Shown one piece after another: positions 17,239 to 23,514 of a stretch of DNA of 37,591 bases (position 1 is its first letter; the number at the start of each line of letters is the position of its first letter). Position numbers and translations under genes: made by a program. The stretch lies in NCBI RefSeq assembly GCF_003061105.1, contig NZ_QAIQ01000007.1, positions 1-37,591 on the forward strand. The letters are read 5' to 3'. The stretch is from Arthrobacter sp. HMWF013. Lineage in GTDB: Bacteria; Actinomycetota; Actinomycetes; Actinomycetales; Micrococcaceae. The notes below the pieces were generated by a model, which saw nothing but the letters and a program-made list of their open reading frames with translations, was not told the DNA's origin and did no database searches.

Positions 17239-18543
17239 TTGAAGTTATCCGGCAACGCCGCTTACCCGCCCGCCCCTTCGTTGGAGGCGCCGGGCACGCT
17301 GGAAATCGAGGGCAAGACATTCCTTGATGGCCGGGCCTCGGATCCGCGGGCGCTCGGCTGGATGCAGGGTTCGCCGCCGCCGGCAGAGAAACAGGTCAGA
17401 TTCGACAGTGACAGCGATACCGCTTTCCCCAAATTGCGGTGGGCGCTGTCACACATGCGCGAGCTCTCTCCGACTGTCGGTGTATGGCGCGGCACGGGAC
17501 CCAGCCAATCACTGGGCAAGCCATCTTCTGCCGATGCCGCTGCTGTGGACGCGCTGACGTTTACGGACACGACCGGGCGTGTCCGCGAATTCGAAGAGGC
17601 CCTGTTTGATAGCTACACCGACGGCATCATGGTGTTGCACCGCGGCCGAGTCGTTTACGAGCGCTACCTTGGTGCGCTGGAGGCTTACCTGCCGCATGCC
17701 TGCTTCTCGATGACAAAGTCCTACACCGGAACGCTTATGGCCTCACTGGTACACGAAGGCGTGCTGGATGAAACCAAGACGGTCGCGCATTACGTCCCCG
17801 AACTAAGTGGCACCGCCTGGAACGACGCAACGTTGCGCCAGACAATGGATATGCGAACCGGCCTTTCATACTCTGAAGATGATGATGACGAAAGCTCCGG
17901 CGCCTGGGCGTATATGCGTGCCGGCCGCACGCGACCACGCCCGGCCGGCTATGACGGCCCGCAAACCTCAAGCGACTACCTGCTCAGCGTCCTCAAGGAG
18001 GGCGCACATGGAGGAGCCTTTTCCTACAAGAGTGTGAACACCCAAGTCATGGCCTGGGTGCTGGCACGCGTCACCGGCCTGTCATTCGCGCAACTCCTGC
18101 ACGAGCGGTTGTGGGGACCACTTGGGTGCGAGGACGATGCCTATCTGGTCGTCGACCCGGCAGGCGTGCCTTCAGCCAGCGGCGGGATGAGCGCGACCCT
18201 GCGCGATCTGGCCCGCTTCGGCGAGCTCATGCGCCGCGAAGGAGATTGGGGCGGGAAACAGCTCATCCCCTCGTCGGTCGTGCGGGAGATACACGGCGCC
18301 GACCTCCCGGCCCGGCTCGAATCCGGCGCCATGTCCGGGTACACCTACCGCAACCAATGGTGGGTGCCACAAGACGAGTTTGGTGCCATTGAAGCAGTCG
18401 GCATCCACGGCCAGCGCCTCTACATCACCCCCGGCGCGGAAACCGTAATCGTACGCCTCGCCTCCCAGCCGGTCGCGGTCTACAAACACGACCCCATCAC
18501 GGACCCGATGCTGCACGCGCTGGTGCGATTGGTACGCGGCTAG
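17239..18543 (+). CDS. Serine hydrolase, beta-lactamase fold, NylB (6-aminohexanoate-dimer hydrolase)-like
   Basis: A 434-residue class-C-beta-lactamase-fold hydrolase. The catalytic tetrad SMTK gives Ser157 and Lys160, and YKSVN (Tyr263, Asn267) matches the Tyr-x-Ser-x-Asn motif of NylB. Further matches to the NylB branch are the YVPELSGTAW segment, GGMSATLRDLARFGELM, RNQWWVP and VGIHGQRLYITP. NylB cleaves the amide bond of linear nylon oligomers; relatives are esterases or amidases, so amide or ester hydrolysis is expected but not nylon use as such. No secretion signal, so cytoplasmic. It begins with TTG behind AAGGAAAG. Followed 73 bases later by the M24 gene, probably in one transcript. 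Confidence 0.85.
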   Translation: MKLSGNAAYPPAPSLEAPGTLEIEGKTFLDGRASDPRALGWMQGSPPPAEKQVRFDSDSDTAFPKLRWALSHMRELSPTVGVWRGTGPSQSLGKPSSADAAAVDALTFTDTTGRVREFEEALFDSYTDGIMVLHRGRVVYERYLGALEAYLPHACFSMTKSYTGTLMASLVHEGVLDETKTVAHYVPELSGTAWNDATLRQTMDMRTGLSYSEDDDDESSGAWAYMRAGRTRPRPAGYDGPQTSSDYLLSVLKEGAHGGAFSYKSVNTQVMAWVLARVTGLSFAQLLHERLWGPLGCEDDAYLVVDPAGVPSASGGMSATLRDLARFGELMRREGDWGGKQLIPSSVVREIHGADLPARLESGAMSGYTYRNQWWVPQDEFGAIEAVGIHGQRLYITPGAETVIVRLASQPVAVYKHDPITDPMLHALVRLVRG

Positions 18544-18616
18544 CCGGCGAGAGCCCACCATCCCGACAAGTAAGCCCGGGGACCCCGGGAAGAGAACACA
18601 AGGAAGTAGACACCCC

Positions 18617-19816
18617 ATGGACTTCAACACATACGTGAAGGACCTGACCAGCCGACCTCTCACCAAGGAACTGTCCTTTTCGGAATCGGAATATCGCTCC
18701 CGGATCGAAGAAGTCAGGAAGGTGATGGACGAACGGAACCTGGACGTCCTCCTCATCACCCACGCTCCCAGCTTGAGCTACTTGAGCGGATACCAGAGCT
18801 TTGGCACAAGCTGGGCTTCGTGCCTGATCCTGCCCCGTGAGGGGGAGCCGGTCCTGAACATGCACGGGCTGGAAATCGGAACCGCCATGCTTACCAGCTG
18901 GATTAAAGATATCCGGGGGGTGAGCTGGTCGTACGGAGGTACGGCGGACCAGATCGCGGGCATCGTCAAGGAATTCACCCTCGGCAACCAACGGGTTGGC
19001 ATCCAGGGCAAGCGGGCCGGCCTCAGCGTTGAACTCTACGAAGGACTTAAAGCGGCCTTGCCCGGAGTCACCCTCGTTGAAGCCTCAGACGTGGTCGAGC
19101 GACCCCGCCTGATCAAATCCGAAGCTGAACTGAACTACATGCGACAGGCGGCCCAGATCACAAAGAAGGGCCTCGCAGCCGTACTGCCGGTAATCAAAGC
19201 CGGTGTCACAGACAACGACATCGCGGCCGTGATCTACGAGACCTTGATAGCGGAGGGAAGCGAATACTTCAGCATCCAACCAATCGTGTCCGCAGGCGAG
19301 CGGAACACCGTCATCCACACCACATTCCGGCGCACGCCGGTTCAGGCAGGCGAGACGGTGATACTCGAATTCGGGGCAACGTATGAACGCTACACAAGCC
19401 CCCTGATGCACACAGTGGCAATCGGCACGCCGGCACCGGAATTCGAAGACAGGGCCCGAATTGTGAACGAGACCCTCGACCGGCTGTTCGAGGCAGTGAA
19501 GCCTGGCCGGAGTGCGCACGATGTAGCACGTGAAGTCGGCGTGGGGATGAGCAAGATCAGTACACTGCCTGCCGCGTCCCACGTGTACGGGTACTCGCTC
19601 GGCATTGGAATGCCTCCCTCATGGACCGAGGACACTCTCTATATCCGTGAGGGGATCGAGCAGGAGCTAAAGCCTGGCATGACGTTCCACTCGCCCATAG
19701 TGCCCGACGTGCCGGGTGAGCCGGGTGTGGGCTTTAGCGAGACGTGGGTCGTTACAGAGACGGGATGTGAAGTCCTGACCAAGCATGACCGGGACCTGAC
19801 CGTCGTCGACGTCTAA
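18617..19816 (+). CDS. M24 'pita-bread' family protein, creatinase/prolidase-like, metal ligands degraded
   Basis: A 399-residue two-domain protein: an N-terminal creatinase/prolidase domain (ERNLDVLLITHAPSLSYLSG) and the pita-bread catalytic domain from about residue 165 (IKSEAELNYMRQAAQITKKG). In metal-dependent M24 enzymes the ligands are two Asp, one His and two Glu. Here the first strand reads LEFGATYERYTSPLMHT, with Glu251 and Pro262 in the Asp positions; the His motif reads YSLGIG; only the last Glu (FSETWVVT) remains. This is like creatinase and ectoine hydrolase, which work without metal. Probable C-N hydrolase on a small nitrogen compound; substrate unknown. AAGGAAG precedes ATG. 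Confidence 0.85.
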   Translation: MDFNTYVKDLTSRPLTKELSFSESEYRSRIEEVRKVMDERNLDVLLITHAPSLSYLSGYQSFGTSWASCLILPREGEPVLNMHGLEIGTAMLTSWIKDIRGVSWSYGGTADQIAGIVKEFTLGNQRVGIQGKRAGLSVELYEGLKAALPGVTLVEASDVVERPRLIKSEAELNYMRQAAQITKKGLAAVLPVIKAGVTDNDIAAVIYETLIAEGSEYFSIQPIVSAGERNTVIHTTFRRTPVQAGETVILEFGATYERYTSPLMHTVAIGTPAPEFEDRARIVNETLDRLFEAVKPGRSAHDVAREVGVGMSKISTLPAASHVYGYSLGIGMPPSWTEDTLYIREGIEQELKPGMTFHSPIVPDVPGEPGVGFSETWVVTETGCEVLTKHDRDLTVVDV

Positions 19817-19934
19817 GAGCCGCGCACTCCAGCTGTTTCTGCTGGAGCATGTGCTGTCGGCGAGCGGGATTGCCGGGGGAGTACGGCGGGCTGGTCTTGG
19901 CCTACCAATCCGCCCGGGGGCCTGTCAGGACGCA

Positions 19935-19967
19935 AGAGGTGCCGCCCAGATTTTGGGCGGCACCTCT
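19935..19967. terminator. Bidirectional hairpin between convergent M24 and LysR genes
   Basis: AGAGGTGCCGCCCA (19935-19948) and its perfect complement TGGGCGGCACCTCT (19954-19967) form a 14-bp stem with a 5-base loop. It lies 119 bases after the M24 stop and 22 bases after the LysR stop, well placed to end both transcripts. Confidence 0.85.
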
Positions 19968-19988
19968 CAGACCAGGCCTGCCGATGAA

Positions 19989-20861
19989 TCACCTGGTGGA
20001 CCTGAGGCACCGGATGAAATCATCCACGGCGGAGGATTGGCCAAACGGGCGGGCAACGTGCAGTTCGGTCTGCGGGCGCCCGCTCATGCAACGGGTAGTG
20101 ACTCCTGGCATCTGGAAGCGCTGGACAGATTCAGGAAGGACGGAAATCCCCAGCCCGGCAGCGACCAATCCGAGGACGGTCTCTTGGTGAATGGCTTGTT
20201 GGGCCACTACCGGTGGTGTTGCGAGCGGCTCGAAGAGCTGCAGGACACGGGCAACAAAACCAGGCATCCGGCCATACGGGAACAGAACCATTGGCTCACC
20301 CTCAAGGTCCTGCGGCCGGACTTCGTCCAGCGCCGCCAAACGGTGGGATTCCGGCAGGACCACGACCAGGTCCTCGGTGTTGAGAAGTTCCAAGTGCAGG
20401 CCCGGCATGTTTCCGGGATCTCGGATGAGGCCCAGGTCCAGCTGCCCTTCCAGGAGCTGTTCAATCTGCTCCCCGCTCGTGAGGGGGTTCAGTACGAGGT
20501 CAATCCGAGGGCGCTGCTGCCGGAAGACGCGAATCGCTTCCGGGACCGTGGTGTAGCTGGCCGAACTCACGAATCCCACGCGGAGTTTGCCGCTCTTTCC
20601 AGCGGCGACGTCCACAACGTCGCTGACGGCATCGTCCAGGTCCGAGACCGCCAGCTGGACCCTATCCCTGAATGCCTGACCGGCCGCAGTCAACGCGACG
20701 CTGCGCGTGGTCCGGTCGAAGAGCTGGACCCCCAACTCCTTCTCGAGCCGCCGGACCGCCACTGTCAACGGGGGCTGCGTGATGTGCAGGCGTTCGGCCG
20801 CACGGCCAAAGTGTAGTTCGTCTGCGACGGTCAGGAAGTACCGGAGCTGGCGGAGTTCCAA
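19989..20861 (-). CDS. LysR-family transcriptional regulator
   Basis: A 290-residue LysR regulator beginning MELRQLRYFLTVADELHFG, followed by RAAERLHITQPPLTVAVRRL, a textbook winged-helix N-terminus of the BenM/CatM-like type (TQPPLT rather than SQ). The effector domain (GKLRVGFVSSASYTTVPEAI; later VLGLVAAGLGISVLPESV) is complete. It is divergent from the flavoprotein/amidohydrolase pair, and the 127-base gap holds an inverted repeat TTTGAC-N14-GTCAAA, its probable binding site. Expected role: activation of the flavoprotein operon by its substrate or an intermediate. Confidence 0.9.
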   Translation of the reverse strand: MELRQLRYFLTVADELHFGRAAERLHITQPPLTVAVRRLEKELGVQLFDRTTRSVALTAAGQAFRDRVQLAVSDLDDAVSDVVDVAAGKSGKLRVGFVSSASYTTVPEAIRVFRQQRPRIDLVLNPLTSGEQIEQLLEGQLDLGLIRDPGNMPGLHLELLNTEDLVVVLPESHRLAALDEVRPQDLEGEPMVLFPYGRMPGFVARVLQLFEPLATPPVVAQQAIHQETVLGLVAAGLGISVLPESVQRFQMPGVTTRCMSGRPQTELHVARPFGQSSAVDDFIRCLRSTR

Positions 20862-20874
20862 TGCGATTCTTTCG

Positions 20875-20900
20875 TTTGACGCTAATAATTACTAGTCAAA
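20875..20900. promoter_or_regulatory. Probable LysR binding site (TTTGAC-N14-GTCAAA)
   Basis: Inverted half-sites TTTGAC (20875-20880) and GTCAAA (20895-20900) with an AT-rich centre lie 14 bases from the LysR start and about 90 bases upstream of the flavoprotein gene, where an autoregulating activator site is expected. Confidence 0.6.
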
Positions 20901-20988
20901 TGATATTGGACGCAGTGCGGGCAGGGGTGAGTAACTGGATATCAAGAAAGCACCGGGACAAGGTGCAACCAAAGCTGAGGAGCAATCC

Positions 20989-22143
20989 GTGGAATCAATC
21001 GAACACGTAGTAGTCGGAGCAGGCCTTTCCGGCGCTGCCACCGCTTGGCATCTGGCCTCCCGCGGGCACGAAGTTGCCCTGCTGGAACGCACCACTCCGG
21101 CCAATGATGCCGGCAGCTCCCATGGATCGGCCCGGATCTTCCGCTATGCGTACCCGGAAGAGTTCTACACCGGTCTCGTCCAGGAAGCCAAGGCCGGGTG
21201 GGACGAGTTAGCCCGTCTTAGCGGCAAGCAGCTCATCACTCCCACAGGTGCTGTGGACTACGGCGCAATACGTCGGCCGGAACGCCTGGCTGCGGTACTG
21301 GACGCGTTCGGAATTGAGCACGAACTCCTCACGGAAGAGGAGGCAACCCGCCGCTGGCCGCACATCGCATTCGACACCCAAGTCCTGTGGCACCCCGGCG
21401 CCGGCGTGATTGACGCGCATGAATCGGTGCAGTCCATGGTTGACCAGGCCGTAACCCACGGAGCCCAGCTCCACACCAACTGGGCCGTCGCATCGATTAC
21501 CGGCACCACCGGCAACTACACCTTGACCTCCGAGGATGGACGTACCATCCAGGCTGCCAACGTGACTGTGGCCGCCGGGGGTTGGCTTCCCCAGTTACTG
21601 GGCTCGCTGTCTTTGCCGTCGTCCTTTGTGTCCGCGGTCCCCCGGATCGAAGTACGTCAGGAACAGGCCTACCACTTTCCCTACGCCGATGGCACGGACC
21701 CGGACACCTGGCCCACCTTCATCCATAAGCGCGAAGGCTGGCAGGCATATGGTTTGCCCGGTGGACGCGACGCCGGCTTCCGGGGCCAGAAAGTGGCCCA
21801 GTACAACGGGGGAAAGATCCTGCCCTCCGCAGCCGACCAGGACGGGCAGATCAACCCGGACAACCGCCGTCGGGTCATCGACTACGTGGAAAAGTACTTA
21901 CCGGGCCTGGTTCCGGAACCGTACGCGGAAACCACCTGCCTCTTCACGAACACACCCACGGAAGACTTCATTTTGGACCGTGCTGAGGGCATCACCATCC
22001 TTTCCCCGTGCTCAGGACACGGCGCCAAGTTTGCCCCGCTGATCGGCCAGCTTGCAGCCGATCTGGCCACCGGTGCCGGAGCAGTTCCCGAGCAGTTCCG
22101 GCTCGCGGCGCAGGCCCAGCGCGCAGCACTGGGGACCCACTGA
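20989..22143 (+). CDS. FAD-dependent amine oxidase, monomeric sarcosine oxidase/N-methyltryptophan oxidase-like
   Basis: A 384-residue flavoprotein of the DAO/MSOX family. The N-terminal Rossmann motif is VVVGAGLSGAATAWHLASRG ending in an acidic ELLER-type strand, followed by SSHGSARIFRYAY, typical of monomeric sarcosine oxidases. TTCLFTNTPTEDFILD supplies Cys317 at the place of the cysteine that binds FAD covalently in MSOX, and SPCSGHGAKFAP is the flavin-binding C-terminal motif. It should oxidise a secondary or N-methyl amine, giving hydrogen peroxide and an aldehyde. GTG start behind GAGGAG. Its stop overlaps the next gene's start (TGATG). The divergent LysR gene probably controls it. Confidence 0.87.
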   Translation: MESIEHVVVGAGLSGAATAWHLASRGHEVALLERTTPANDAGSSHGSARIFRYAYPEEFYTGLVQEAKAGWDELARLSGKQLITPTGAVDYGAIRRPERLAAVLDAFGIEHELLTEEEATRRWPHIAFDTQVLWHPGAGVIDAHESVQSMVDQAVTHGAQLHTNWAVASITGTTGNYTLTSEDGRTIQAANVTVAAGGWLPQLLGSLSLPSSFVSAVPRIEVRQEQAYHFPYADGTDPDTWPTFIHKREGWQAYGLPGGRDAGFRGQKVAQYNGGKILPSAADQDGQINPDNRRRVIDYVEKYLPGLVPEPYAETTCLFTNTPTEDFILDRAEGITILSPCSGHGAKFAPLIGQLAADLATGAGAVPEQFRLAAQAQRAALGTH

Positions 22144-23396
22144 TGGCCGCCACGACGGGACAGCCCGCCGCCACCAACCTGCCTGCCGCCACAGTCACGG
22201 GACTGTTGTCCGAAATCGCGAACACGGGCACTGACACAATCCGCGGGGGCTACACCCGCCCCGTGTATTCCACTGCTGAACTGGACCTCCGCAACTGGTT
22301 CATCGAGCAGGCCGCAAAACGTGGCCTTGCCGTCGAAACGGACCGCAATGGGGCGATCTGGGCCTGGTGGGATGTTCCCGGGGGTGACCGCAGCAACAGC
22401 CTTGTCACCGGAAGCCACCTGGACTCCGTGCCCGGCGGCGGAGCATTCGATGGTCCCCTCGGAGTCGCGTCCGCGTTAGTTGCCGTTGACATTCTTAAAG
22501 CACGGATGGCAACGCCGACCCGGCCACTGGCCGTCGTGGTTTTCCCGGAGGAGGAAGGATCCCGGTTCGGGGTCGCATGCCTGGGTTCACGGTTGATGAG
22601 CGGAGCCATCGACCCGGACAAAGCCAGGAACCTCCGGGACCAGGACGGCTCAACGTTCGCGGACGTGGCGAAAGCGAACGGCCTGGACCCCCGCTATGTG
22701 GGCCGCGATGACGAGCTCCTTGGCCAGATTGGAGCTTTCGTGGAACTGCACGTCGAGCAGGGCCGCGGACTGATCGATCTCAACCAGCCCATCGCCATCG
22801 CCTCCTCCATACTCGGCCACGGGCGCTGGCGCCTTAGCATCCACGGACAGGGCAACCACGCCGGCACCACCCTGATGGCCGACCGGCACGACCCCATGGT
22901 CTCCGCATCCAGGACAGTGGTAGCGATCCGAGACATCGCCCGGAACCAGGCCCACGCCCGCGCAACAGTGGGACGACTCCAGCCAGTGCCTGGAGGAACG
23001 AATGTCATCGCATCCCGGGTGGACTTCTGGCTGGACGTCCGACACCCCGACGACGCAGTAACAGCCGCGCTGGTGGAAAGCATCCACGCACAGGCCCGGA
23101 TCATCGCAGCCGAGGAAGGCTGCACCGTAGACCTCCGCGAGGAATCGCTCAGCCCCACCGTGCACTTCGATCCGCAGCTGCAAAAAGAACTCCAGCAGGC
23201 CCTTCCGCAAGCTCCGATCCTGGACACCGGGGCAGGGCACGACGCCGGTGTCCTTGCACCCCATGTTCCAACAGCGATGGTCTTTGTCCGGAACCCCAGT
23301 GGGGTCTCCCACTCGCCCGAAGAACATGTGGTCGATGAGGACGCCGAAACCGGTGCCCACACCCTGGCCGAAGCCCTGCGCGGACTGATGGCCTGA
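22143..23396 (+). CDS. M20-family amidohydrolase, N-carbamoyl-L-amino acid hydrolase/allantoate amidohydrolase type
   Basis: A 417-residue zinc amidohydrolase. Metal ligands are in place: His92 in GSHLDSVPGG, Asp103 in AFDGPLGV, Glu137/138 in FPEEEGSRF, His203 in ELHVEQG, and a late His in GVSHSPEEH; the dimerisation/lid motif HGQGNHAGTT is also present. This branch (HyuC, AllC, ureidoglycine-type enzymes) removes carbamoyl or ureido groups. Start ATG 22143 overlaps the flavoprotein stop, so translation is coupled and the two should act in one pathway. One consistent idea is carbamoyl removal from an N-methyl amino acid followed by oxidation; this is inference. A strong terminator follows. 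Confidence 0.85.
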   Translation: MAATTGQPAATNLPAATVTGLLSEIANTGTDTIRGGYTRPVYSTAELDLRNWFIEQAAKRGLAVETDRNGAIWAWWDVPGGDRSNSLVTGSHLDSVPGGGAFDGPLGVASALVAVDILKARMATPTRPLAVVVFPEEEGSRFGVACLGSRLMSGAIDPDKARNLRDQDGSTFADVAKANGLDPRYVGRDDELLGQIGAFVELHVEQGRGLIDLNQPIAIASSILGHGRWRLSIHGQGNHAGTTLMADRHDPMVSASRTVVAIRDIARNQAHARATVGRLQPVPGGTNVIASRVDFWLDVRHPDDAVTAALVESIHAQARIIAAEEGCTVDLREESLSPTVHFDPQLQKELQQALPQAPILDTGAGHDAGVLAPHVPTAMVFVRNPSGVSHSPEEHVVDEDAETGAHTLAEALRGLMA

Positions 23397-23410
23397 CCTG
23401 CAACCGAACG

Positions 23411-23445
23411 CCCGCGCCGACCCTTTCGGCGCGGGTGTCCTTTTG
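23411..23445 (+). terminator. Intrinsic terminator after the amidohydrolase
   Basis: CCCGCGCCGA (23411-23420) pairs with TCGGCGCGGG (23426-23435) over a 5-base loop, followed by TGTCCTTTTG. A 10-bp GC stem with a T-rich tail fifteen bases after the stop codon. It separates the flavoprotein operon from the decarboxylase. Confidence 0.85.
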
Positions 23446-23514
23446 CGGCGCGAGACGTCTTCCATAGCCGCCTTGTCGATGAGGACAAGGATTCAAACGA
23501 GAAAAGGAAAACAC

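Noticed and set aside
19851-20816. Long open frame (over 320 codons) on the plus strand
   Set aside because: Antisense to the LysR gene, whose winged helix and effector domain are unmistakable; it also runs through the 14-bp terminator.
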